Source of the DNA: Nitrospira sp.
GTDB lineage: Bacteria; Nitrospirota; Nitrospiria; Nitrospirales; Nitrospiraceae
Reading direction: 5' to 3'
Assembly: GCA_030653545.1 (NCBI GenBank)
Contig: JAURZE010000038.1
Location: forward strand, 186,001 to 250,000
DNA length: 64,000 bases
Shown in pieces: positions 26,641 through 35,822 of the stretch (within the stretch, counting starts at the first letter, position 1; every line of letters begins with the position of its first letter). A model generated the notes under the pieces. It was given only the letters and a program-made list of their open reading frames with translations, made no database searches and was not told where the DNA came from. Position numbers and translations under genes: made by a program.

Positions 26641-29172
26641 TTAACTGATCGACCCCAACTCCAGCTTCTGCTCCCACTTCCTCAGCATCGCTTCTTTCAA
26701 TCCCTGATGCCCCGGCGCGCTCAACTGTGGATCCTGTTTGAGCAATGAGAAGGCTTCCAGCCTGGCCTGCTGTAACAAATCGCCGTCTCGTACGATGTTG
26801 GCCACGCGAAACTCCGGCATGCCCCACTGGCGAAACCCGAAGAATTCCCCCGGTCCCCTGATGCGCAAATCTTCTTCCGCAATTACGAAACCGTCATTCG
26901 ATTGCACCAGAGCATCCAGCCGCTCCCGCGCGTTCGATACCGGCTCATCCCCGCCGAGCGGATGCAACCCCAGCGTCGGACGATTCCGCCCCAACCCGGC
27001 CGCCATCAGCAGGCAATAGGACTGTTCCGCTCCCCGCCCGACCCGCCCGCGCAGTTGATGCAGTTGCGCCAGGCCGAACCGCTCGGCATGTTCGATCATC
27101 ATAATCGTCGCGTTCGGTACATCCACCCCGACTTCTATCACGGTGGTGGCAACAAGCAGGTGCAGTTTCCCGGCCTTGAAGTCGGCCATCACCGTTTCTT
27201 TCTCAGCCGATTTCATGCGCCCATGCAACAGCCCGACCTTGAACTCAGCGAACTCGCCGTTCTGCAACAACTCGGCTCCTTGGATGGCCGCCTGCAAATC
27301 AGTCTTCTCTGACTCCTCAACCAACGGATAGACCACATAGGCCTGCCGCTTGTTCCGCAATTCATCTTTGAGAATCTGATAGGCCCGCCGTCGCTGAGCC
27401 TCGCCGAAGAGGAACGTTCGCACCGGCCGGCGGCCGGGCGGCAACATGTTGATGACGGAGACATCCAAATCGCCATACACCGTCATCGCCAGCGTGCGCG
27501 GAATCGGCGTCGCCGTGAGCACGAGCACATCCGGCTTATACCCTTTATCGATCAGATTCTTTCGCTGCATCACACCGAACTTGTGCTGCTCATCCACGAC
27601 CGCCAGCCCGAGGTTCTTGAAGGCCACGCCCTTTTGAATCAAGGCATGGGTCCCGATCGCCACCTGCACCTCCCCGGATGCCAACTGCACCGCTTGTGCT
27701 TTCTTCACCGCCGCCTTATCGCTCCCGCGCAGCAACACCACGCTCAACCCCAGCGCCTCCAACGTACCTTTGAGATTGCGATAGTGCTGCTCGGCCAGAA
27801 TTTCCGTCGGGGCCATGAGCGCGGCCTGATATCCGGATCCGCAGGCCATGACGATGGCATGGAGCCCCACCACGGTCTTCCCCGACCCGACATCGCCCTG
27901 CACCAGGCGGTTCATCGGTTTGGACGAGATCATATCCCGATAGATCTCGCGAATGACCTGATCCTGCGCGGCCGTCAAGCGGAACGGCAACAAGCGGCTC
28001 AACTTATCGACGATCGGCGCCCGCGGATTGAACTTCAACCCCTTCGGCTGCTCCTGCACTGACCGTTGCCTGGTGGCCAAGGCCATCTGCAATAGAAACA
28101 ATTCTTCGAACGCGAGACGGCGATGTGCTGGCGTCTTGCCCTGCTCCAACAGTCGGGCATCTGCCTCCGTTTTAGGGAAGTGCACATCTTGAATGGCCTC
28201 TTGAATCGGAATCAGACGTTGGCGGGCCCGCAGAGTCACCGGCAGATGATCGCGCAACTCTCTGGCATATTCATCCAGCAATCCCTTCACCAGCACACGC
28301 GATTGCCGGGAGGTCCAGCCCTTCGTCTCATGGTAAATCGGCACAATGCGGCCTACATGCAGCGCCGACTCCGCCGCCTCGCCCACCACTTCATACTGCG
28401 CCACGTCCATGCGCGGGACCATCCATCCCTGTTTTCCAGAGATGATGCGACCGCTCATCATGACGACTTTCCCGACCGCCAGGACGTCTTCAAGATAGGC
28501 CTGATTGAAGAACACCACCTGCATCTTCCCGGTCTCATCCTCGACACCGACCTCCAGCACAGACAAGCGCCGATTCCTCGTACGCTTCGCTTCGCATTTC
28601 GCGATGGTGCCGCAAATCGACGTGACCATACCCGGCACCAGGTTGCCGATGGGTGTCATGACGGATCGATCTTCGTAGCGCCAGGGGATCGTCCACAAGG
28701 CATCCTCCACCGTCGCCACCCCGAGCCGTTGCAGCAAGGCCATCCGCTTCGGCCCCACCCCTTTCACAAATTGGACTGGAAGATTCCAGATGTCCCCTCG
28801 CGTCGATCCCGCGGACGACGCCGCGTCGTCGATCTGGCCTTCACGGGCAGCTATCGCCTCAGGCGCCGATTCGCGAAGCCGCCCGAGAATAGCGCAGGCC
28901 GCTTGCAACCGCCGCTGTTGTTCGTCGATCGGGAGAGCCTGCTGGAAATCGATGAAGAGTTCACGGAGCGAACGCAGACGGGATTCAATAACCGGGGGAA
29001 TCCATTCCTGAGCGAGAGCGGATTGCACCTGACTCGACACGAAGCTGCTGAGATTCTTCACGGCCCCGGCGTGGGCGCAGTCGTCCTTCGTCGCAAACTC
29101 AATCGGCCGCGCGAGGCGATCGAGCCACTCGTGAAACGTCGCAGGCAAGCTGGACTCGGCGGGAGGCTCCAT
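26641..29172 (-). CDS. recG: ATP-dependent DNA helicase RecG
   Basis: Remodels stalled replication forks and branched DNA. About 843 aa from the ATG at 29172 (a GTG at 29208 is the alternative), so it has an N-terminal extension of about 130 residues relative to E. coli RecG. The wedge/OB domain (F-V-K-G-V-G-P-K-R) is followed by Walker A G-D-V-G-S-G-K-T, Walker B D-E-Q-H-K-F-G, and the C-terminal helicase half with R-G-R-V-G-R-G. All helicase motifs look intact. Confidence 0.95.
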   Translation of the reverse strand: MEPPAESSLPATFHEWLDRLARPIEFATKDDCAHAGAVKNLSSFVSSQVQSALAQEWIPPVIESRLRSLRELFIDFQQALPIDEQQRRLQAACAILGRLRESAPEAIAAREGQIDDAASSAGSTRGDIWNLPVQFVKGVGPKRMALLQRLGVATVEDALWTIPWRYEDRSVMTPIGNLVPGMVTSICGTIAKCEAKRTRNRRLSVLEVGVEDETGKMQVVFFNQAYLEDVLAVGKVVMMSGRIISGKQGWMVPRMDVAQYEVVGEAAESALHVGRIVPIYHETKGWTSRQSRVLVKGLLDEYARELRDHLPVTLRARQRLIPIQEAIQDVHFPKTEADARLLEQGKTPAHRRLAFEELFLLQMALATRQRSVQEQPKGLKFNPRAPIVDKLSRLLPFRLTAAQDQVIREIYRDMISSKPMNRLVQGDVGSGKTVVGLHAIVMACGSGYQAALMAPTEILAEQHYRNLKGTLEALGLSVVLLRGSDKAAVKKAQAVQLASGEVQVAIGTHALIQKGVAFKNLGLAVVDEQHKFGVMQRKNLIDKGYKPDVLVLTATPIPRTLAMTVYGDLDVSVINMLPPGRRPVRTFLFGEAQRRRAYQILKDELRNKRQAYVVYPLVEESEKTDLQAAIQGAELLQNGEFAEFKVGLLHGRMKSAEKETVMADFKAGKLHLLVATTVIEVGVDVPNATIMMIEHAERFGLAQLHQLRGRVGRGAEQSYCLLMAAGLGRNRPTLGLHPLGGDEPVSNARERLDALVQSNDGFVIAEEDLRIRGPGEFFGFRQWGMPEFRVANIVRDGDLLQQARLEAFSLLKQDPQLSAPGHQGLKEAMLRKWEQKLELGSIS

Positions 29173-29283
29173 AACTGGGCGGGATCGTAGCATACCGCCG
29201 CAAGTCACTCAATGAAGTCCTCCGGCGCTCACCGATAGCTCGCCGGCCTCGCGCTGACCGGTCGTTCATTATATGGGGATTTC

Positions 29284-29312
29284 TTGGCCCGCTCCTTCTC
29301 AGGTGTTACACT
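29284..29312 (+). promoter_or_regulatory. promoter of the TPR metallopeptidase gene
   Basis: TTGGCC (29284-29289), 17-nt spacer, TACACT (29307-29312). The ATG at 29330 lies 17 nt further on, giving a leader of about 10 nt with no Shine-Dalgarno sequence. Confidence 0.5.
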
Positions 29313-29329
29313 GAGCCACCCTAACCACT

Positions 29330-30760
29330 ATGTATCGCCGCAACATCCAACATGTCCTCATTCCCCTGGCCGTAGGCCTGATTTTCTTCCTGGCCTATCA
29401 GCTGTATTTCAAAGCCCTGTGGGTCACCGTACCGGTTGCGCACACACCCGCCCAGGCAACCGGCGAGTTAACAGAGCCGCGCACGGCCGGATTGCAGGCT
29501 GAGCCGCCTCCGACCGAGGAAGAGATCAAACAGGTTCGTGGGATTGACCCTACTATCGTTCCAGAAACCGATTCCAGCCAGCTCCTGGAAGCCATTCGCG
29601 ATGAAATTGAAAAGAAGCAGCTCCCTGTTGCTGAACGAAAGCTGATGAGTCTGGCCCCGTCAGTCCTCGCCGATGCCAAAGCGAAGCCCTACGTCGCGAT
29701 TCTCTGGAACAATCTCGGGCTGGAACAGGAACGGATCGACGGAACCAAGGTGTCCGTTAAAGCGTTCAAGAAAGCCGCCGCACTCGACAACAGCAATCCG
29801 ATCATCCAATTGAACCTGGCCCACGCCTATTGGGAACTGCGCGATCCGGCTCTCAATCAGGACTTTTTGATCAATCTGATCACCCTCGCACCAAACGAGC
29901 CTTTCCCGCATCTCGCAATGGCGGATCTGCTCTACGAACAGGACCAGCTGACAGAGGCGACCAAGCATCTGACACAGGCAACGGAACGGGCCGGCAAAGA
30001 TCCGCGCGTCCAGTCCTATCTCTCGACCGTCACGGAGAAAGTACGCCATACCGACGCGGTGGAATCCCGCATGAATGCCAGAAGTAGCAGCCACTTCCTG
30101 GTGAAATACAACGGAGCGGAAGATCACGGCACCTGGACGGTGGTACTGGAAATCTTAGAAGAGGCCTATCGCGAAATCGGGCAACGATTCGGCCATTTCC
30201 CCGCCAAACCGATCGTGGTGGTCCTGCACACCAAAGATACGTTTCAGACGGCCACCGGCAGCCCGGCCTGGGCCGACGGCCTCTACGATCCGACGCTCGG
30301 CCGCATCCAAATTCCGACACAAGGCGCCACCACCGATACCAAGTGGCTTGCCAATGTCCTGCGGCATGAATATGTGCATGCCCTTTTACATGATCGCCTG
30401 GAGGGCCAGATCGGTTTGCTGCCGGTGTGGCTCAACGAAGGGCTGGCCATGCAACTAGCCGGTAGTGCCTGGCCGGACCTCGATCAGGCCATGCCGAACG
30501 GCGGCTCAGTTCTGCACTTGCGCTACTTGGAAGGGGGATGGGGACAGATGCCGAACGACGTGGCGACCCTCGCCTACCTCGAGGCCAATTCCGCGACGCA
30601 CTATATGATCGAACGATTCGGCATGAGCCGCGTCGTCGATCTCCTGGATGCCTTTAAGGGAAAAGCCACCGTGGCAACCGCCCTGCAGGATAAGCTTTAT
30701 CTCTCCTACGATCAGTTTCACCAACAGTGGCTGGATACGTTCCTGCAAAAGCGCGGCTAG
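29330..30760 (+). CDS. membrane-anchored TPR protein with gluzincin (peptidase MA-like) domain
   Basis: 476 aa. A signal anchor covers residues about 8-28. TPR-like helices follow at about 110-225 (N-P-I-I-Q-L-N-L-A-H-A-Y-W-E-L). The C-terminal zinc peptidase domain has the H-E-x-x-H motif in R-H-E-Y-V-H-A-L-L-H, and the downstream Glu in W-L-N-E-G-L-A, as in the peptidase MA family. The active site would face the periplasm. Substrate unknown. Confidence 0.85.
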   Translation: MYRRNIQHVLIPLAVGLIFFLAYQLYFKALWVTVPVAHTPAQATGELTEPRTAGLQAEPPPTEEEIKQVRGIDPTIVPETDSSQLLEAIRDEIEKKQLPVAERKLMSLAPSVLADAKAKPYVAILWNNLGLEQERIDGTKVSVKAFKKAAALDNSNPIIQLNLAHAYWELRDPALNQDFLINLITLAPNEPFPHLAMADLLYEQDQLTEATKHLTQATERAGKDPRVQSYLSTVTEKVRHTDAVESRMNARSSSHFLVKYNGAEDHGTWTVVLEILEEAYREIGQRFGHFPAKPIVVVLHTKDTFQTATGSPAWADGLYDPTLGRIQIPTQGATTDTKWLANVLRHEYVHALLHDRLEGQIGLLPVWLNEGLAMQLAGSAWPDLDQAMPNGGSVLHLRYLEGGWGQMPNDVATLAYLEANSATHYMIERFGMSRVVDLLDAFKGKATVATALQDKLYLSYDQFHQQWLDTFLQKRG

Positions 30761-30771
30761 CCGTCACTCGC

Positions 30772-31659
30772 TTAGACCCACTCTTCCCGTAGTGGTCGTC
30801 CTGCTTGGCCAGACCAGGTCGGCAACTGCAGCGCCTTCTCCTCCACGACTTCTGATTCAGCGACGTCTTCGGCTTCCGTCTGAGCAAATTGATCTTCCCA
30901 GAGAATGTGGCGCCCTTCGTCCTCGGACATCCGGATCCTGAAATCAAACGAGCGGCTGAGTTCCGGGTTATCACGATCCTCGCTCACACGGCGATCGGCG
31001 ATACGTTCCATCCTGGCGCGGTTGTTTCCATCCGTTGAAAACTCGTCTTCCCAGACCAGTCCGCCTGTTTCAGGATCAAGCGCGCGGAGCAAAAAAGACG
31101 GTCGAGGAGACGCAGACGACATCTCGCGGACTCGGGTCACTGTCGCGCGCCTCGGCACCAGGGTCGAAACCAACTGCCCCGCACTCTCTGCATCACGGGG
31201 CGTCAGATTCAGGTTTCCTTCCCATTGAAACTTTCCGGTCGTCGCGTCATAGACACGCAGCACGAAATTGGAGAGGTCCGTCGCGCCCGGGCCGACCCCG
31301 CCTGCAAAGATTCGAGCTTGCGACTGCGGTCCGTTCGTCGCGTGTTCTTCTTTCACATTCAACTCATAGGTGTCATCCGAAAGCACTTCGCCGCTCTGCG
31401 GGTCGTAGATCTTCACGGTGATCGTCGAGACGTCCCCGACCTGATAGCCGAACCCGGCCGCGACAATCCCCGCTTTGACTGGAGCCACCTCGGCCCACGC
31501 CAGCGACGGGCCGAGCAGGATACCGACAAGAACCCAGGCCAGGCTTTTTATGGAATGCCGCAGACGGCTGGACGAGTGGAGCTTCTTCACTGGAAGCTTG
31601 GGAGACATGGCACCGGTTATTGACTGCAGAAGACGGCTGATCCAAGAAATGATTGGCAT
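30772..31659 (-). CDS. exported hypothetical protein with three D-x-x-T-G-x-x-x-W-E repeats
   Basis: 295 aa, start at the ATG at 31659 with GGAGGGGCC adjacent. A hydrophobic segment ends P-S-L-A-W-A-E (about residue 57), after a long basic N-region. The mature protein repeats a beta-strand unit ending in W-E: Y-D-A-T-T-G-K-F-Q-W-E, L-D-P-E-T-G-G-L-V-W-E-D and S-E-D-E-G-R-H-I-L-W-E-D. A related first unit reads Y-D-P-Q-S-G-E-V-L. I do not recognise a named family. It is tail-to-tail with the peptidase gene, 11 bp apart. Confidence 0.65.
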   Translation of the reverse strand: MPIISWISRLLQSITGAMSPKLPVKKLHSSSRLRHSIKSLAWVLVGILLGPSLAWAEVAPVKAGIVAAGFGYQVGDVSTITVKIYDPQSGEVLSDDTYELNVKEEHATNGPQSQARIFAGGVGPGATDLSNFVLRVYDATTGKFQWEGNLNLTPRDAESAGQLVSTLVPRRATVTRVREMSSASPRPSFLLRALDPETGGLVWEDEFSTDGNNRARMERIADRRVSEDRDNPELSRSFDFRIRMSEDEGRHILWEDQFAQTEAEDVAESEVVEEKALQLPTWSGQAGRPLREEWV

Positions 31660-31784
31660 GGCCCCTCCGTGATGTTGGGGTCATTCTGCCTGCGTCGAAC
31701 CCTCCTCGTATATTCCCCACTGTGGGAGGATTCCCCTCGAAAGAGGGGGGGGAATGGGCCGAAGAAGCCGAGAACAGGCGACGC

Positions 31785-32180
31785 TCATGCGTGAGGATTT
31801 ACAGCGCCAAACAGGCGATAGCGATGTCGGGCGATCCAACGATAGACCCGTTCAGCCAAGCTTCGAGCGATGGGGGCTTTCACTATCCACCGGACGAATG
31901 TCCCACCTGGGAGGCCGTGCATCAACGGAAGGAATGCGTCAAGGCCTTGCGATACCCCGCCTGCAGGGCTGATGAGATAGGCCATGGACGGAGGGCCTGG
32001 CCGATACTGCGCCCCCAATGCGCTGGCCGCTTCCTGACTCTCGTAGGGAATCATCTGAACTCCTATTCCCGCCCGGTCGAGGCGCTCCTTGGCGGCAACA
32101 CAGAGCCGGCAATGTGAATCATAGATCAGCAGGCTGGTATGCAGAGAATCTCTCGGACAGGCAGGCAACGGCTCTTGCAT
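31785..32180 (-). CDS. DCC-family (DUF393) thiol-disulfide-like protein
   Basis: 131 aa. The family signature is visible as Y-D-S-H-C-R-L-C-V-A-A-K-E-R-L (normally D-G-x-C-x-x-C) and the C-terminal V-Y-R-W-I-A-R-H-R-Y-R-L-F-G. DCC proteins have a thioredoxin-like fold with a C-x-x-C redox pair. A Pro-Ser-Met loop (P-P-S-M-A) stands where the cis-Pro is expected. Its redox partner is unknown. Confidence 0.82.
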   Translation of the reverse strand: MQEPLPACPRDSLHTSLLIYDSHCRLCVAAKERLDRAGIGVQMIPYESQEAASALGAQYRPGPPSMAYLISPAGGVSQGLDAFLPLMHGLPGGTFVRWIVKAPIARSLAERVYRWIARHRYRLFGAVNPHA

Positions 32181-32226
32181 GATGCGAACAGGCTATCACC
32201 CAGAGATTTCGCTCATCAAGGCGCCG

Positions 32227-32255
32227 TTGTCGCTGCCGACTGAACAAGCTATAGT
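32227..32255 (+). promoter_or_regulatory. leaderless-type promoter
   Basis: TTGTCG (32227-32232), a 17-nt spacer and TATAGT (32250-32255). Only 6 nt separate the -10 box from the ATG at 32262, so the mRNA should begin at or next to the start codon. Confidence 0.65.
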
Positions 32256-32261
32256 GACACC

Positions 32262-32681
32262 ATGATACGCCCATGGGGATTGATGATCAGCTTGATCGGC
32301 CTCACCGCCGTCGGCATGGCGACTCTGTTTCTCGTGGGTCAGCCGGACCAGGCAGAGCCCAGCCGCTTCCTCATCGGGTTTCTCGTTGGCATCCCGCTGT
32401 TCATGCTGGTCGTAGTGCGCCTGGGGTATCGATGGGCGCTTATGGCGAGTGTGATCTATGGAACCGTGGGATTGGCCCTGGACTTGTCGACGATCGTGCA
32501 GTTGATTACGAAAGAGCAACCGACCGTCGCTTCGCTGACGGCCAACGGGTTCAGCGGGATTTTGAACTTTCTCGTGATTGCCTTCGGCGGACGCGCGTTC
32601 TTGGACGTGCCCCAGGCGCCACCGCCTCCAGGATCCCATCCTCCCAATCCTCCGTTTCCGGCTTCATCCGCAACACCCTAG
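32262..32681 (+). CDS. four-helix membrane protein of unknown function
   Basis: 139 aa with four predicted membrane helices (about 5-25, 36-53, 61-80, 98-115) and a Pro-rich C-terminal tail (P-Q-A-P-P-P-P-G). The start is fixed by the promoter 6 nt upstream. The last 131 bp overlap the end of the convergent methyltransferase gene, so the Pro-rich tail is coded opposite that gene's basic tail. No family recognised. Confidence 0.7.
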   Translation: MIRPWGLMISLIGLTAVGMATLFLVGQPDQAEPSRFLIGFLVGIPLFMLVVVRLGYRWALMASVIYGTVGLALDLSTIVQLITKEQPTVASLTANGFSGILNFLVIAFGGRAFLDVPQAPPPPGSHPPNPPFPASSATP

Positions 32682-33618
32682 TCGTGGCGAATCCGGCCTT
32701 CTTGAGCCAGGCACTCGTCTCCTTCGCCGAATACGTATTGCCCTCTTCCGTGAAGAGCAGCATCGACACGGCAAAGAGACTGGCTTCGGCAGGATGGAGG
32801 CTTTCGCGATCGTGCAGAAACGCATCCTGAATCAATAGACGCCCGCCGGGATTCAAGGCCGCACGCGCGCGCCGAAAGATGACACGATTCGTAGCCGGTG
32901 AATAGATGTGCAGCACATTCGAATACCAGATGACATCGTACGTGCCCGGGATGTCCTCCTGCGTGAAATCGAGCGGCACATAGCTGAGTCGAGGGCCCGC
33001 CTTATGCGTCGCGGCAATTTCCCTCGCCACCTCGAGGGCCGCCGGTCGGTCGCCGACGGCGGCACGCAAACGCGGGTGTTTGGACAGAAAGGCCATGGCA
33101 TAGGTGCCCGGTCCGCCGCCGAGATCGAGCAACGTCGTCGCCCCGCGCAAGTCCACTTGTGCGGCAATCTTCGGCGCCGTCTCCAACGTCCGATAATGCA
33201 TGGCCCAGGTGAATCGTTGGCGATAACCCGGCTCTTCCGGTTCATCCTGATCCAACGGACGGCCTGATCGCACGGACTCGTCCAGGCGCGCCCAATCCTG
33301 CCAATGGCTCGTCATGAGATCCAGGTAATCTTTGCGATAGGCCGGATCTCGGGCATTCAATGCCGTCGCCGCCAGCCGGCTATTACGGTAGATCGGTCCG
33401 GCTTTCGTGAGCAGGCCGGACATCGCCAAATTGCGGCAGAGGATCGAGAGTCCCCGCTCGCTCATAGCCACGGCCTTCGCCAACTGAGGGATCGTCCAGC
33501 GGCGCGTGCCGATCTTCGTAAAGAGATCCAACTCCAACGCCGTAAGGAGAATGCGCGGCAACCGATAGGCTGACACCGCATCACGAAATTCATTGAAACT
33601 GGTGATGCGCGGCTTCAC
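32551..33618 (-). CDS. O-methyltransferase-like SAM-dependent methyltransferase
   Basis: About 355 aa from the GTG at 33618. That start overlaps the upstream stop as GTGA and has GGCGGAG in front, so it beats the longer frame to 33648. The N-terminal 100 residues form a winged-helix dimerisation domain (L-P-R-I-L-L-T-A-L-E-L-D-L-F), as in plant-type and bacterial O-methyltransferases. The Rossmann motif is T-L-L-D-L-G-G-G-P-G-T-Y-A. The last 25 residues are an Arg/Ser-rich extension coded inside the overlap with the convergent gene. Confidence 0.85.
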   Translation of the reverse strand: MKPRITSFNEFRDAVSAYRLPRILLTALELDLFTKIGTRRWTIPQLAKAVAMSERGLSILCRNLAMSGLLTKAGPIYRNSRLAATALNARDPAYRKDYLDLMTSHWQDWARLDESVRSGRPLDQDEPEEPGYRQRFTWAMHYRTLETAPKIAAQVDLRGATTLLDLGGGPGTYAMAFLSKHPRLRAAVGDRPAALEVAREIAATHKAGPRLSYVPLDFTQEDIPGTYDVIWYSNVLHIYSPATNRVIFRRARAALNPGGRLLIQDAFLHDRESLHPAEASLFAVSMLLFTEEGNTYSAKETSAWLKKAGFATTRVLRMKPETEDWEDGILEAVAPGARPRTRVRRRQSRESSKSR

Positions 33619-34052
33619 GAGGCTCCGCCGATTTGCCGCAAACACCACCGCATAAGATCCTGCACCTTGGACGGATTCGTGACATCGACCGGACGCGCAA
33701 AGGTCGCCGCCACGAACTCGTCGTTCATTTCCGTTTCCTCGGTAAATCCGGATTGCAGAAGCAGCGCGCGATACTTCCCGACCGCCGGCTGAATAAAATA
33801 CTTCGCCTGCTTCGCCACTTCGTCCGTCCCGAGATCCTCCGGCGTCCCGTCGGACATCAACGCCATGACATCGTCCATCGCGATCCCGTACTGGCAGAGC
33901 ACGGCGCCCTCCGGCTTGACCTCAAGTAACCAGCCGTCGGACCCGAGATCCATCGCGAGGGCGCCGCCCGGTTCCAATTCATAGAGTTGGGGAAACGCCT
34001 GCGTCAGCGCCGTACGGAGCTGCAACCAGGCAGACACAGCCGGATCACTCAT
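33615..34052 (-). CDS. conserved hypothetical protein, possibly chaperone-like
   Basis: 145 aa, acidic, with the alternating strand/helix pattern of small secretion-chaperone folds (L-E-L ... D-G-W-L-L-E-V-K-P-E-G-A-V-L-C-Q-Y-G). I do not recognise it with certainty. It overlaps its upstream neighbour (TPR protein) by 4 bp and its downstream methyltransferase by 4 bp, so the three are translationally coupled. Confidence 0.65.
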   Translation of the reverse strand: MSDPAVSAWLQLRTALTQAFPQLYELEPGGALAMDLGSDGWLLEVKPEGAVLCQYGIAMDDVMALMSDGTPEDLGTDEVAKQAKYFIQPAVGKYRALLLQSGFTEETEMNDEFVAATFARPVDVTNPSKVQDLMRWCLRQIGGAS

Positions 34053-34873
34053 GCATGCGACTCACGATAGGGAGGAGTCGGATCGGTCTCCGCCAGCCTG
34101 GCACGGAGCCGTATCAGACGATTCGTATTTTCTTCCAGCTTCGGCAGCTGATATTTGCGGTCCATATGCACGACGAGCTCGAGAAGATCCGCCGCTTCCT
34201 GCAACCGGCCTTGTTCTTCATAGCACTGCGCCAGCACAAACCGCGCCCCGCCGGTCCGCAGTTCGTCACGAGACCGTTCAGCGATCGACTGGCTGGTCTG
34301 GCAACAGGCGATCGCATCGTCGTAGCGTTTCTGGAGCAGGAACGTCCGGCCGATCATCCGCCAGGCATCGGCCACGCCGCCTTGATTCCCCAAGCGCCGC
34401 ATCAGTACGAGCGAGTGCTCATAGTATTGAATCGCCTGATCGAATTGACCGTTCTCGCGCGCGACCAAGCCAAGATCCGAGAGCAACACCGCCTTGGCCG
34501 CTTCATCATGGGTCTTGGTCAGGAGATCCAGCGATTCGAGATAGTAGGCACGGGCACGATCCCATTCCCCGGCGTCGGCGCGCAGATTGCCCAGATTCCC
34601 GAGCGTCGTCCCGATGCCCTTCTCGTCGCCGAGAATCTTTTGCAGCTCCAACACTTCTTGGTAGTACGTCTGCGCCGAGTCTCGCCGGCCGCTGACCGCG
34701 CAGATATTCCCAAGATTTCCGAGCGTCGCGGCCATCGCGCGCTGATCCCCGGTCATCCGGTCGCATTCCAACGCCTTGGCGTAGCAGGTGTAGGCTTCCG
34801 TATAGAGGCCGCGCGCGAAATGCTCGTTCCCCTGGCGATTCAATTCTTCGGATAGCCCGTTTCGTAATGGCAT
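34049..34873 (-). CDS. TPR-repeat protein
   Basis: 274 aa made of about six tetratricopeptide repeats (A-L-E-C-D-R-M-T-G-D-Q-R-A-M-A-A-T-L-G-N-L-G-N, then repeated L-G-N-L-G-N units). The G-N-L-G-N spacing of about 40 residues is that of LGN/Rapsyn-like TPRs used for protein binding. No signal peptide, so cytoplasmic. First of three coupled genes. Confidence 0.82.
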   Translation of the reverse strand: MPLRNGLSEELNRQGNEHFARGLYTEAYTCYAKALECDRMTGDQRAMAATLGNLGNICAVSGRRDSAQTYYQEVLELQKILGDEKGIGTTLGNLGNLRADAGEWDRARAYYLESLDLLTKTHDEAAKAVLLSDLGLVARENGQFDQAIQYYEHSLVLMRRLGNQGGVADAWRMIGRTFLLQKRYDDAIACCQTSQSIAERSRDELRTGGARFVLAQCYEEQGRLQEAADLLELVVHMDRKYQLPKLEENTNRLIRLRARLAETDPTPPYRESHA

Positions 34874-34885
34874 AGGGACATGTCG

Positions 34886-35479
34886 CTACTGCAGCGCCTG
34901 CTCCAGAATGGGTTTCGCCCCGGTCATGATCGAGGTGCCATCGCCGACTAATACAGAATCGAACTCATACTTCAACAAGCGCCGTAACCCCTCTTTGGCC
35001 TTCTCACGATCGGCATACCTTTCGGCCGGCAGCATGGAAAGCGCGCCGGCCGGCTTCCCGATTAAGGCGTCACCAAGGATCAAGACGCCCTTCCGTTGTT
35101 GGATGAAGAGCGCGGACTCTCCGGGAGATTTCTGATCTTTGAGTTGAATCGCCCAGATCCCGCCGACCAGCAGTTCCCCGTCTTTAAAGGTCTTCGTCGG
35201 CTTGAGATCCATCTGCGGCGCGTCCGCTTCCGGGACATGGAGCTGACACTGAAACTCGTCCCGATAGCGGGTCGCTTCACGGAGATGGTCCCGATTCGTC
35301 ACGATAATGTAATCGACGGGACCGTTGCGCAGCACCACCGCGCTCGCATCGCCGGTCATCGGCGGAGGGTCCACGAGAATCTTATGTTCGCCAACCGTCA
35401 AGAAGAGCCCATTGAAATCTAGCTGCTTCTCCTCGGAGAACCAGGACCATTGCCAGATACCGGGAAGAATGTTTTTCAT
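34886..35479 (-). CDS. degenerate metallo-beta-lactamase-fold protein
   Basis: 197 aa with the strand order of metallo-beta-lactamases, but the zinc motif H-x-H-x-D-H is replaced by T-N-R-D-H-L-R. Only the D-H pair remains. Later G-D-A-L-I-G-K-P-A-G resembles the usual G-D family motif, and the C-terminal V-L-V-G-D-G-T takes the place of G-H-G. It may bind ligand without hydrolysis. It lies just upstream of the TPR gene. Confidence 0.68.
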   Translation of the reverse strand: MKNILPGIWQWSWFSEEKQLDFNGLFLTVGEHKILVDPPPMTGDASAVVLRNGPVDYIIVTNRDHLREATRYRDEFQCQLHVPEADAPQMDLKPTKTFKDGELLVGGIWAIQLKDQKSPGESALFIQQRKGVLILGDALIGKPAGALSMLPAERYADREKAKEGLRRLLKYEFDSVLVGDGTSIMTGAKPILEQALQ

Positions 35480-35526
35480 AGATAGAAGCCGATGGCGCCT
35501 CGCCGATCACGGATGACAGGACGGGC

Positions 35527-35766
35527 TCACAGGGCGGCGACGGCGTCCTTTACGACTTTCGTAACCTTGGTCAAAATCCCGGCGTCATTGGGGAGATCCA
35601 GAATATCGTCTTCCGAAACCGTAATGAATTTGCGGTTCGGCCCTTTGGTGAGGGAGATTAAAAACATGCTGTTCGACGGAGTGACCGGAATCACCACCTG
35701 TACGGCCCCATCCACACCCTTGATCATATCCAGAAACTTCTGCTTCCCCGCTTCCATCTCATCCAT
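35527..35766 (-). CDS. small conserved hypothetical protein
   Basis: 79 aa, one compact alpha/beta unit (F-L-I-S-L-T-K-G-P-N-R-K-F-I-T-V-S-E-D-D). No signal peptide or known motif. The C-terminus is an amphipathic helix (V-T-K-V-V-K-D-A-V-A-A-L). Confidence 0.6.
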   Translation of the reverse strand: MDEMEAGKQKFLDMIKGVDGAVQVVIPVTPSNSMFLISLTKGPNRKFITVSEDDILDLPNDAGILTKVTKVVKDAVAAL

Positions 35767-35822
35767 GCATCATCACCCTTTTGCTCATCAGGCCCGCAGA
35801 GACATTGGATCCTGGAATCGCC

